64,000 bases of DNA from Pseudomonas sp. MUP55 (GTDB lineage: Bacteria > Pseudomonadota > Gammaproteobacteria > Pseudomonadales > Pseudomonadaceae): the NCBI RefSeq assembly GCF_034043515.1, contig NZ_CP138214.1, positions 2,294,001 through 2,358,000 of the forward strand, written 5' to 3'. The stretch's first letter is position 1. Each line of letters opens with the position of its first letter. Shown here piece after piece: positions 10,025-17,879 of the stretch. The notes below the pieces were generated by a model. The model ran no database searches. It worked only from the letters and a program-made list of their open reading frames with translations, and was not told where the DNA came from. The position numbers and the translations under genes were made by a program.

Positions 10025-10289
10025 ACGGGAACCTCGCGGCGTGCGGTTGGCAACAGTGCCAGGTTACGACGCCGCTGAAGCATGAAGGTTCGCCAAGCAA
10101 ACCCGCTTCGCCAAATCTGGAACAAGTTTGGTACTGATGACGTCTTGCGCGGCAATCGCTGTACATTGCGGGCGAGGCAAAAAGCCATTAACCGCAGGGT
10201 TTATTACCACGTGATTTGTTTTAGGGCCGGGCTGCAGGGATTTCGTAGCTGAGATCAGTGGAATCAAGTTGGATGATCAGGGCTCTTTC

Positions 10290-11141
10290 ATGCATGTCAG
10301 TTCGTTGAAGTCGGCTATGTGTAATACCGCGCAAGCGCTCGAACGTCATAAGGATTTTGAATCGTGCTTGAGGGCGCATTACCACGTGCTGCTCGTGCCT
10401 TATTCCAGACGACCGTTTTTCTACAAGAGTGCACTTAAATACAGCCGCTTGATGGTGTCGTTTGCCTTATTGAGTGAGTACTTCGCCACACCCTTGCCGT
10501 TATTGTCCGAAGTTAAAACCCTGTGCGTAACGCGCAGGTATTGTTCGAAAAACAGCCTGGAATCGATCTTTCTATTGTTTCGCGCGCTGGGCTTCATGGA
10601 AGTTGCGCCGCACCCCGAAGACAGTCGCTTCCGCGTGTTTGCGCCCTCGGACGAAGCCTGCCGCGAAGCGCGTCTGATGCTGACGTCCCTTACGGAATCA
10701 CTGGCGCGGCTGTACCCCGAAAGGGCGATTTTCCAACAGCTTCGCGAGTTGGATGACCGTGGCTTCCTGGCCCTTTACTTCAGGGGATTTGCCGTCATTC
10801 TCGACGCCGACCTCACGGTCGATGTGCTGCTGCCGGAGTGTTACTGGCTGGTGAAAAGAGACGCCGGCCACCTGTTGATGCTGGCCATTTATAACGATGC
10901 CTTTGCCCCGGATAACGACCGGGCAACGTTCAGGTCATCTTCCTATCTGGCATTGGCCAAGCAACTTTCGGTGTCCAAGACCCACGTGATCCGCATGGTT
11001 CAGGAAGGCGTGGAAAAAGGCTATTTCAAAGCTCACTCCAAAACCCGGCTGGAAGTGCTGCCACCCTTTGTCAGCCTGGTAAAGCGGTTCATGGCCTTTT
11101 CATTTGCGGTTGGCCTGCATGCTATAGAAATGGGAGCGTAA
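10290..11141 (+). CDS. Uncharacterised protein with C-terminal winged-helix-like segment
   Basis: A 283-residue soluble protein (MHVSSLKSAMCNTAQAL). I do not recognise the family. Residues near 215-245 (SSYLALAKQLSVSKTHVIRM) look like a helix-turn-helix, so it may bind DNA. The start at 10290 is preferred because AGGG lies 7 nt upstream; an in-frame TTG at 10269 would add seven residues. It ends 2 bp before the diguanylate cyclase gene, so the two are almost certainly co-transcribed. The 265 bp upstream (10025-10289) contain nothing else I can name. Confidence 0.75.
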   Translation: MHVSSLKSAMCNTAQALERHKDFESCLRAHYHVLLVPYSRRPFFYKSALKYSRLMVSFALLSEYFATPLPLLSEVKTLCVTRRYCSKNSLESIFLLFRALGFMEVAPHPEDSRFRVFAPSDEACREARLMLTSLTESLARLYPERAIFQQLRELDDRGFLALYFRGFAVILDADLTVDVLLPECYWLVKRDAGHLLMLAIYNDAFAPDNDRATFRSSSYLALAKQLSVSKTHVIRMVQEGVEKGYFKAHSKTRLEVLPPFVSLVKRFMAFSFAVGLHAIEMGA

Positions 11142-11143
11142 GG

Positions 11144-12169
11144 ATGCCTGCTCACTTGAAGTTAAGGCCCAGGATGCGCAGTTTGCTGTCGCCTGCGGTG
11201 ACGCAAGCCGAATGGATCGGCATCGTGGCCTGGACAGTTATCGGGCTGATCCAGGCCATGATGTTCGACCTGTCCATGTTGAGCGTCACCCTTGGCTTGT
11301 TGCTGGTGTGTCGGGTTCATTCGCTGACCACCCACTTTATGCTTTGGCGCTTACTCGGGGTGACCTACATCGTGCTGTTGTCGGTGGGGTTTGCTTATGT
11401 CATCGAGGTCAATCCGCAGTTGCGTATCTATGGCTTGCCCTTGGCCGTCACGCTGGTCGTGGGCAGCGCGATCTTGTTCATCAGTGTTCAGGATTACCTG
11501 GTCGGCGCGCTGTCGGTCTGGCTCATCCTGTGGTCGCCGATGCAGGCAGAGCTTTATGCCGGCACCCAGAGCTACCTGCTGATCTTTTGCGCCTCTTCGG
11601 TGTCGATCGGTTTTGTCCTGAGTTACTCCTATTTGAAAAACCTGCGTTCGGTGTTGCTGGTGGAAAGTGAGTTTCGCACGTTGGCCGAGACCGATTACCT
11701 GACCTCTATCCTCAACCGGCGCGCGTTCATGCAAAGCTTCGAAACGTTGCTTGGCAGTGGCCAGGGCGGCTACTTCATCATGCTGGATATCGACAGTTTC
11801 AAGGCCATGAATGACCGTTATGGCCACGACGTGGGGGATAAAATCCTGCGGGCCATGGCGCTTTGCCTGAAAAACGCCAAAGGCAGCCACAGCTTTGGAA
11901 GGATCGGCGGGGAAGAGTTCGGTGTGCTGGTGCAGGGCGATGACCCGGCGCTGGCCTGCGAATTTGTGCTGGACTTGTTGCAGGCGATTCGTTGCAGCGT
12001 CGCGGCACCGAACAACTACACATGCAGTGCCGGCATGGCGCGGTTTTCGTCAGGTGATGAGCTGTCGGCGGTACTCAAGATCGCCGACAAGAACCTGTAT
12101 GGCGCCAAGCGCAACGGCAAGGATTGTGTGCATCTGGACGGTGCGCCGCTGCGGCCTGTCACCGCCTGA
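11144..12169 (+). CDS. Membrane-bound GGDEF diguanylate cyclase
   Basis: A 341-residue protein. An N-terminal region of about five to six hydrophobic helices (residues 22-165, MASE-like) is followed by a linker and a GGDEF domain. The active site is GGEEF near residue 257, with substrate-contacting LDIDSFKAMNDRYGHDVGD before it. The RxxD inhibitory site expected five residues before GGEEF is absent (the sequence is SHSFGRIGGEEF), so product inhibition through that site is not expected. It should make cyclic di-GMP from two GTP at the inner membrane, in an operon with the preceding unknown protein. Confidence 0.92.
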   Translation: MPAHLKLRPRMRSLLSPAVTQAEWIGIVAWTVIGLIQAMMFDLSMLSVTLGLLLVCRVHSLTTHFMLWRLLGVTYIVLLSVGFAYVIEVNPQLRIYGLPLAVTLVVGSAILFISVQDYLVGALSVWLILWSPMQAELYAGTQSYLLIFCASSVSIGFVLSYSYLKNLRSVLLVESEFRTLAETDYLTSILNRRAFMQSFETLLGSGQGGYFIMLDIDSFKAMNDRYGHDVGDKILRAMALCLKNAKGSHSFGRIGGEEFGVLVQGDDPALACEFVLDLLQAIRCSVAAPNNYTCSAGMARFSSGDELSAVLKIADKNLYGAKRNGKDCVHLDGAPLRPVTA

Positions 12170-12186
12170 AGCGAAGTCGGCGGGGT

Positions 12187-12498
12187 TTACCGCTGGGCAA
12201 GCACACTGGCCAGCAGCCCGGGGAAGCGGCCCTCGAGCTCTTCACGGCGCAACGAGTTCATATGGGTGGTGCCGACGTTGCGCGTGTTCACCAGGCCGGC
12301 ATCGCGTAATACGCGAAAGTGGTGGGACATGCTGGATTTGGGCCGTCCGCCGTCCAGTTCGCCACAACTGGCTTCGGGTACGCCGGCCAGGCAGCGCACG
12401 ATGTCCAGGCGCACGGGGTCGCTGAGGGCGTAAAGCACGCGCTCAAGGGTCAGTTCTTGTGGGGTAGGGTGTTTGAAGGCTCGCATGCAGCGGATCAT
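12187..12498 (-). CDS. ArsR-family transcriptional repressor
   Basis: A 103-residue winged-helix protein: LERVLYALSDPVRLDIVRCL then SMSHHFRVLRDAGLVNTR, the ArsR recognition helix. The metal-sensing ELCVCDL box is missing (ASCGELDGG instead), so it is probably a non-metal ArsR that responds to organic or redox signals. It is divergent from xenA, and a perfect 10-bp inverted repeat lies between them at 12523-12546. It is the likely repressor of xenA. An internal ATG at 12486 is an alternative start. Confidence 0.9.
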   Translation of the reverse strand: MIRCMRAFKHPTPQELTLERVLYALSDPVRLDIVRCLAGVPEASCGELDGGRPKSSMSHHFRVLRDAGLVNTRNVGTTHMNSLRREELEGRFPGLLASVLAQR

Positions 12499-12522
12499 AA
12501 CAGGGGGGTATCGCTCAATACC

Positions 12523-12546
12523 ATAGTTCGATTACCATCGAACTAT
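12523..12546. promoter_or_regulatory. ArsR operator upstream of xenA
   Basis: Arms ATAGTTCGAT (12523-12532) and ATCGAACTAT (12537-12546) are perfect reverse complements separated by TACC. This is the size and symmetry expected for an ArsR dimer. It sits 30 bp upstream of the xenA start and 24 bp upstream of arsR, so one repressor could silence both. Confidence 0.72.
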
Positions 12547-12576
12547 CGAATCACTCACCCTTCCCCGGAGTATCAG

Positions 12577-13668
12577 ATGTCCGCCTTGTTCGAACCGTTC
12601 AAACTCAAAGACGTTACCTTGCGCAATCGCATTGCCATTCCGCCGATGTGCCAGTACATGGCTGACGACGGCATGGTCAACGACTGGCACCACGTGCACC
12701 TGGCCGGCATGGCCCGTGGCGGTGCCGGGCTGCTGGTGGTCGAGGCCACTGCGGTTGCGCCTGAAGGGCGTATCACCCCGGGCTGCGCCGGGATCTGGAG
12801 CGACGCCCATGCCGAGGCGTTCGTGCCGATGGTCAAGGCCATCAAGGCGGCCGGCTCCGTACCGGGTATCCAGATTGCCCACGCCGGTCGCAAAGCCAGC
12901 GCCAACCGTCCGTGGGAAGGCGACGACCACATCCCGGCCTCCGATGCCCGCAGCTGGGAAACCATCGCCCCGTCGGCGATTGCGTTTGGTGCGAACCTGC
13001 CCAATGTACCGCGTGCCATGACCCTGGATGACATCGCCCGCGTCCAGCAGGACTTCGTCGACGCCGCCCGTCGCGCCCGTGACGCAGGTTTTGAATGGAT
13101 CGAGCTGCACTTCGCCCACGGCTACCTGGGCCAGAGCTTTTTCTCCGAACACTCCAACCAGCGTACCGACGCCTACGGTGGCAGCTTCGACAACCGCAGC
13201 CGTTTCCTTTTGGAAACCCTGGCGGCCGTGCGTGAAGTCTGGCCGGAAAACCTGCCGCTCACCGCACGCTTCGGTGTGATCGAATACGACGGCCGCGATG
13301 AGCAGACCCTCACCGAGTCCATCGAGCTGGCCCGCCGCTTCAAGGCCGGTGGCCTGGACCTGCTGAGCGTCAGCGTCGGCTTCACCATTCCCGACACCAA
13401 CATCCCGTGGGGCCCGGCGTTCATGGGGCCGATTGCCGAACGTGTGCGCCGTGAGGCGGGCATTCCGGTGACCTCGGCGTGGGGTTTTGGTACACCGCAA
13501 CTGGCCGAAGGCGCGCTGCAGGCCGGGCATCTTGATTTGGTGTCGGTAGGCCGTGCGCACTTGGCTGATCCGCATTGGGCGTACTTTGCGGCCAAGGAGC
13601 TGGGTGTCGAGAAGTCGTCCTGGACCTTGCCGGCGCCTTACGCGCACTGGCTGGAACGCTATCGCTGA
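12577..13668 (+). CDS. xenA: NADH:flavin oxidoreductase XenA (old yellow enzyme family)
   Basis: A 363-residue OYE-family TIM barrel with FMN. It closely matches my memory of P. putida XenA (xenobiotic reductase A), which reduces the C=C bond of enones and attacks nitrate esters. It has C25 in the IPPMCQYMA segment, which tunes the flavin in XenA, the substrate-binding histidine region ELHFAHGYL, and the C-terminal YAHWLERYR that completes the neighbouring active site in the dimer. Start ATG 12577. Divergent ArsR control through 12523-12546 implies induction by an electrophile or aromatic signal. Confidence 0.95.
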   Translation: MSALFEPFKLKDVTLRNRIAIPPMCQYMADDGMVNDWHHVHLAGMARGGAGLLVVEATAVAPEGRITPGCAGIWSDAHAEAFVPMVKAIKAAGSVPGIQIAHAGRKASANRPWEGDDHIPASDARSWETIAPSAIAFGANLPNVPRAMTLDDIARVQQDFVDAARRARDAGFEWIELHFAHGYLGQSFFSEHSNQRTDAYGGSFDNRSRFLLETLAAVREVWPENLPLTARFGVIEYDGRDEQTLTESIELARRFKAGGLDLLSVSVGFTIPDTNIPWGPAFMGPIAERVRREAGIPVTSAWGFGTPQLAEGALQAGHLDLVSVGRAHLADPHWAYFAAKELGVEKSSWTLPAPYAHWLERYR

Positions 13669-13688
13669 GCTAGCGACTCGGTAAAACT

Positions 13689-13776
13689 GTGGGAGGGGGC
13701 TTGCCCCCGATGGCGGTGGGTCAGTGCCAGATAGGCTGGCTGATGCACCGCCATCGGGGGCAGGCCCCCTACCACA
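13689..13776. repeat. REP doublet
   Basis: GTGGGAGGGGGCTTGCCCCC and an imperfect complementary right arm (one changed base, ACCAC for CCCAC) downstream of xenA. Confidence 0.9.
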
Positions 13777-13842
13777 TTTGGTTTATGTGCATCAGGAATA
13801 CTGCGCCGCTGGGTACAAAGCAGATACGCGAAAAATAACGAA

Positions 13843-13857
13843 TGAGAATGGATATCA
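13843..13857. promoter_or_regulatory. Fur box upstream of the TonB receptor
   Basis: TGAGAATGGATATCA matches the 7-1-7 Fur consensus TGATAATNATTATCA at 11 of 14 defined positions. It lies 84 bp upstream of the TonB receptor start, and a second weaker GAGAATGG follows at 13861. Iron repression of the receptor is inferred. Confidence 0.65.
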
Positions 13858-13941
13858 AACGAGAATGGCTTGATATATGATGCGCGGCGATTTATTGGCA
13901 GGTATGCCGCCCCATCTGGCTCATTCACTAGGTTCACATTC

Positions 13942-16077
13942 ATGCGTCGTACCCTGATTTACATCTGTGTGCTCCAGGCGTTTTCCCCTTTGGCCTGGGC
14001 AGAGGATGCTCCGGCTGAAAAAACCAGTATCGAGCTGCAAGCGACCAACGTGACCGCTGCTGAGCAGTTTGAGTCGGCTCTGGGGCCGGTGCAGGGCTAC
14101 CATGCCACACGATCAGCCAGTGCGACGCGCACCGACACCTCGATTCACGAAACCCCGCAGTCCATCAGCGTAGTGTCCAAAGACGTGGTGGAAGACATCG
14201 GCGCGACACGCCTGCAGGATGCGCTCGACTATGCTGGCGGTGTCGGTCGGGCCAACAACTTCGGTGGCCAGGGCCTGACCACTTTCACCGTGCGTGGCTT
14301 CACCACCGGTGAGTTCTACCGCAACGGTTTCCCGATCAACCGCGGTTACCCGAACATGCCGGACGCCAATACCATCGAGCGTCTCGAAGTCTTGCGCGGG
14401 CCCGCAACCATGCTCTACGGCCGTGGCGACCCTGGCGGCACGTTCAACGTGGTGTCCAAGCAGCCGCTGACCGAACGCAGCGTGACCCTGGGCAGCCAGC
14501 TCAATGACCAGGGCATGAAGCGTGGCACCCTCGATGCCTCCGGCCCGCTGGACGAAGAAGGCCGCCTGGCCTATCGCCTGAACGTGGTGGGCGAGGGCGG
14601 CGATACCTTTCGCGATCACGTCCAGACCGAGCGTTACGGCGTGGCCCCGGTGATTACCTGGCAGGCCAGCGATGACACCAAGGTGGTCTTCGAAGGCGAC
14701 TTCATGCGCAACAACCACCCGCTGGACCGTGGCCTGACGCGCTTTCCCAACCAGCGCGGCACCGCTTCGCGTGACACGTTCTGGGGCGACAAGGACGCCG
14801 GCAAGCTGCACAACGACAACAACATGGCGCAGTTGCGCTTCGAGCATGCGCTCAATGACAACTGGACCCTGGGCGGTGGTTTCCAATGGCTGGACGGCAG
14901 CTTGAAAGGCAACGCCATCGAGGCGAACGGGCCCGGCAGCCTGGGTGCCGACGGCCGCACCCTGCAGCGCAACTTCAACTACCGCAAGCTGGAGTGGACC
15001 GACAAGGACTACCAGCTCAACCTGACCGGGCATTTCTCCACGGGCGGGTTCGATCACACCCTGCTGACCGGCGTCGAGTACGAGGACTATGACTACCAGT
15101 CGATCATCCAGCGCTCCGCCGCTGCTGCGGGTACTTACCCGATCGACATCTTCAACCCGGTGTACGGCCAAACCCGTCCGGCGCTGACCCGCACGCCGAC
15201 CCACGATAAGGAAAACCTCAAGACCTACGCGGCCTTCGTGCAGGACCAGGTGGCCCTGACCGAGCGCTTGAAAGTGCTGGCCGGCGCTCGCTTCGAACGG
15301 TTCGAGCATGATTACCAAACCTACGTGTCAGGCGCTAAAAACTGGCAGGCCGCCGACAATGCCGTCACCCCGCGTGTGGGCGTGATGTACGACCTGACAG
15401 ACACCGTCGCGGTCTACGCCGATGCCGCGCGCTCGTTCAAGCCCAACACTGGCGCGAGCCGCGAGGGCGGTGGTTTCGCGCCGGAAAAAGGCAAGTCCTA
15501 TGAGATGGGCATCAAGTGGGAAGCGCTTGACCGCCAACTGAGCGTTGACGCCGCGATCTACCAGATCGAGAAGAAAAACGTGCTGGCTACCGACCCGCTC
15601 GACAACACCTTGAGCGTCGCGACCGGCCAGGTGCGCAGTCGCGGGTTCGACCTCAACGTGGCGGGCAACCTCACGCCGCAGTGGCGCGTGATCGGCGGCT
15701 ACGCCTACGTGGACGCCGAAGTTACCCGCGACACCACCCTGCGCGCCGGCACACGCTTGATGAACATCCCGCGCAACAGTTTCAGCCTGCTCAACGTCTA
15801 CGAATTCCAGGATGGCGCCCTCAAGGGCCTGGGCCTGGGCGCCGGTGGCAAATACGTCGACCAGCGCGCCGGGCAGACCGCCAACACAGCGTTTTCGATG
15901 GACGCCTACACCGTGGTCGACCTGCTGGGCTACTACAAGGTCAACGAACAGGTGCGCCTGAACCTGGACGTGAAAAACCTATTCAACCGCGAGTATGAGG
16001 AAGGGGCATTCGGCAATATCTACGCCTACCCAGGCGCACCACGCACCGTGCAGGTCGGTATTTCCTACACCCTGTAA
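13942..16077 (+). CDS. TonB-dependent siderophore receptor
   Basis: A 711-residue outer-membrane receptor. The signal peptide (MRRTLIYICVLQAFSPLAWA) is probably cut before EDA. The plug domain is at about residues 60-170 (TPQSISVVSKDVVEDIG, RGFTTGEFYRNG, LEVLRGPATMLYGRGDPGG), and the 22-strand barrel follows. No N-terminal FecA-like signalling domain is present. The plug resembles hydroxamate-type (ferrichrome/ferrioxamine-like) receptors, but the ligand is not certain. The last residue is Leu (SYTL), unusual for an outer-membrane barrel, which normally ends in Phe or Trp. Start ATG 13942 is chosen for the signal peptide. Upstream Fur box at 13843-13857. Confidence 0.93.
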   Translation: MRRTLIYICVLQAFSPLAWAEDAPAEKTSIELQATNVTAAEQFESALGPVQGYHATRSASATRTDTSIHETPQSISVVSKDVVEDIGATRLQDALDYAGGVGRANNFGGQGLTTFTVRGFTTGEFYRNGFPINRGYPNMPDANTIERLEVLRGPATMLYGRGDPGGTFNVVSKQPLTERSVTLGSQLNDQGMKRGTLDASGPLDEEGRLAYRLNVVGEGGDTFRDHVQTERYGVAPVITWQASDDTKVVFEGDFMRNNHPLDRGLTRFPNQRGTASRDTFWGDKDAGKLHNDNNMAQLRFEHALNDNWTLGGGFQWLDGSLKGNAIEANGPGSLGADGRTLQRNFNYRKLEWTDKDYQLNLTGHFSTGGFDHTLLTGVEYEDYDYQSIIQRSAAAAGTYPIDIFNPVYGQTRPALTRTPTHDKENLKTYAAFVQDQVALTERLKVLAGARFERFEHDYQTYVSGAKNWQAADNAVTPRVGVMYDLTDTVAVYADAARSFKPNTGASREGGGFAPEKGKSYEMGIKWEALDRQLSVDAAIYQIEKKNVLATDPLDNTLSVATGQVRSRGFDLNVAGNLTPQWRVIGGYAYVDAEVTRDTTLRAGTRLMNIPRNSFSLLNVYEFQDGALKGLGLGAGGKYVDQRAGQTANTAFSMDAYTVVDLLGYYKVNEQVRLNLDVKNLFNREYEEGAFGNIYAYPGAPRTVQVGISYTL

Positions 16078-16097
16078 CGCTACACACAGTTCCAAAT

Positions 16098-16185
16098 GTG
16101 GGAGGGGGCTTGCCCCCGATAGCGGAGTGCCAGTCGATCCATCAGTGGCTGATCCACCGCCATCGGGGGCAAGCCCCCTCCCACA
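16098..16185. repeat. REP doublet
   Basis: An inverted pair of GTGGGAGGGGGCTTGCCCCC arms directly after the receptor gene. Confidence 0.92.
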
Positions 16186-16197
16186 TTTGGAGTTTTT

Positions 16198-16332
16198 GAT
16201 CGTTCCCACGCTCTGCGTGGGAATGCCTCCTGGGACGCTCCGCGTTCCGCCACCGCTGTAAATTTCGGCAATTGCGCACGGGTGACACAGAGCGTCACGG
16301 CTGCATTCCCACGCGGGAGCGTGGGAACGATC
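16198..16332. repeat. Long hairpin intergenic repeat (CGTTCCCACGCTCTGCGTGGGAA type)
   Basis: The outer arms GATCGTTCCCACGC and GCGTGGGAACGATC are complementary, with smaller hairpins inside (CACGCTCTGCGTG; GACGCTCCGCG; AGAGCGTCACGG). Related copies occur at 31370-31476 and 31607-31713, within the yghU triplication. It is a dispersed non-coding repeat of this genus; I know of no assigned function. Confidence 0.85.
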
Positions 16333-16375
16333 GTAGGGTCATCAAGAGAGTTGCTTCACATGGGGCTCTGCACAC

Positions 16376-16391
16376 CTGTCAGCTTTGACAG
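16376..16391. promoter_or_regulatory. Short inverted repeat upstream of the unknown membrane protein
   Basis: CTGTCA-GCTT-TGACAG is a perfect 6-bp inverted repeat with a third half-site (GACAG) immediately after. The rest of 16333-16492 is unremarkable, less GC-rich than its surroundings, and probably carries the promoter of the next gene. No known regulator is assigned. Confidence 0.3.
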
Positions 16392-16492
16392 TAGACAGTT
16401 GGCAACGATGGCGGGATGTTTACCCGTAACGTGCCAGCGTAGCCGTTGGCGCTCACTGCTTTTCGAAGCCACGCTTAATAGGGATATTAAAA

Positions 16493-17092
16493 ATGGAACG
16501 GGAATCGCCGGGTAAACCTGATGAACTCATCAAAAAAACCAACGACGCCGAGCGTCTGTTCACCCGCTACGCCACCAAGTGCTACACCTCGTCCTTGCAA
16601 AAGTACGCCAAGGAAATCAGCGAAACGTCCTACACCTACCTGCTGGCCGAGCTGGCCGAGAGTTCGTTGAGCTCCGAAATACTCGGACGACCGGGGGCCA
16701 ATATCAGCCTGGTCAGGATCGAGATAGAAGAGGTCATGGTCGAGGCCGACGTGATCAAGAAATTGAAACGGGCCGAAACCCACTATCTGGAAACCCTGGA
16801 GTCGGTGCGCAAATTCGAGGACCTCAAGCGTTTCGAAAAAATGCAGGACACCTCCGATATCGTTCGCTCCATCAAGCTGGGCGTGTCGCGTTTCAATATC
16901 CTGTTCGTCATCCTGCTGATCGGCGGATTGACGTGGGCGGCGATCAATTTGCCTAAAGAAGCCCTGGCGCTGATTTCTGCGGCGATCGGCGGCGCCATTA
17001 CGCACCTGTTGTCAGAGCGCCAGGCGGTGCTGGCGCTGAAAAAAGAGGGTGATAACACCTGCCCCAGAGCCAACACCAATAGTCAGGACTGA
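16493..17092 (+). CDS. Hypothetical coiled-coil membrane protein
   Basis: A 199-residue protein of no family I recognise. The first 130 residues are charged and helical, with heptad-like stretches (IEIEEVMVEADVIKKLKRAE). Two hydrophobic helices follow at about 137-157 (FNILFVILLIGGLTWAAINL) and 162-176 (ALALISAAIGGAITHLL), then a short basic tail. This suggests a tail-anchored helical-hairpin protein facing the cytoplasm. Its base composition is lower in GC than its neighbours, and it is isolated between a repeat cluster and a convergent gene 16 bp away, which could mean later acquisition. Confidence 0.7.
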   Translation: MERESPGKPDELIKKTNDAERLFTRYATKCYTSSLQKYAKEISETSYTYLLAELAESSLSSEILGRPGANISLVRIEIEEVMVEADVIKKLKRAETHYLETLESVRKFEDLKRFEKMQDTSDIVRSIKLGVSRFNILFVILLIGGLTWAAINLPKEALALISAAIGGAITHLLSERQAVLALKKEGDNTCPRANTNSQD

Positions 17093-17108
17093 GGGCAGCA
17101 GCGCCAGG

Positions 17109-17831
17109 CTACAACGGCGTCAACACATTCATCACCGTATCCAGCGCCACTCGCGTGTCATCCAGCTGCACCAGCGAGGCGTGCCGCGCACCCAGGGCGT
17201 CGCGGTTCTGGATGGCGGTGAGGATCGCCTTGTGCCGGGGCAGGCTCAGGCCCTGGATGTCCGGGCGGCGGTTGGTGATGTTGATCGATTCGCGCAACGG
17301 CAGCGACAGCATGTTGCACATATAGGCGAGCAGGTCGTTGCGGGTGGCGTCGGCAATGGCGCGGTGAAAGTCCAGGTCGGCCTGCAACAGTTCGTCGTGG
17401 GTCTTGGCGGTTTCCATGCCCTGGTAGGCTTTTTCGATGGTGGCGATGTCTTCATCGGTGGCGGTGGTCGCGGCCATGGCGGCGATTTCCGGTTCGAGAA
17501 TACGGCGCACCCCGGCCAGGGTGTTGAAGAACTCACTGTGGGGCGTGGACTGCATCAACCAGGACAGCACGTCCGGGTCGAGCAGGTGCCATTTCAAGCG
17601 CGGCCGCACCACGGCGCCCACCCGGGGCTTGGAATACACCAGGCCCTTGGCGCTGAGCACCCGCGTCGCCTCGCGCAACACCGAACGGCTGACCTTGTAT
17701 TCCTCGCACAGCGTGGCTTCCATGGGCAGTCTTTCTTCCGGCTTGAAGCGCCCGGAAACGATGTGCATGCCCAACTCCTGAACGATCTGGGCATGCATGC
17801 TCTTGCGCGGCTTGGGCGGCTGGTGATCCAT
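17109..17831 (-). CDS. GntR-family regulator of the pentonate genes (FCD, DgoR-like)
   Basis: A 240-residue FadR-type GntR repressor. The wHTH includes ATLCEEYKVSRSVLREATRV, followed by the linker segment WHLLDPDVLSWLM found in galactonate-type DgoR regulators and an FCD domain with metal-ligand histidines (ADLDFHRAI, PRHKAIL). Start ATG 17831 is chosen; a TTG frame 48 bp upstream abuts the dehydratase stop but lacks an RBS. It lies immediately downstream of the dehydratase on the same strand and probably binds ATAGT-N3-ACTAT sites at 19630, 19704 and 29525, with a pentonate or ketodeoxypentonate as inducer (inference). Confidence 0.88.
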   Translation of the reverse strand: MDHQPPKPRKSMHAQIVQELGMHIVSGRFKPEERLPMEATLCEEYKVSRSVLREATRVLSAKGLVYSKPRVGAVVRPRLKWHLLDPDVLSWLMQSTPHSEFFNTLAGVRRILEPEIAAMAATTATDEDIATIEKAYQGMETAKTHDELLQADLDFHRAIADATRNDLLAYMCNMLSLPLRESINITNRRPDIQGLSLPRHKAILTAIQNRDALGARHASLVQLDDTRVALDTVMNVLTPL

Positions 17832-17879
17832 AACGACGGGCAGGCTCTGGCTTAAATTCGCCGCATCATAGCATCCCAA

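Noticed and set aside
12187..12498. Arsenic resistance function for the ArsR gene
   Set aside because: No arsenate reductase or pump is nearby and the metal-binding cysteine box is missing.
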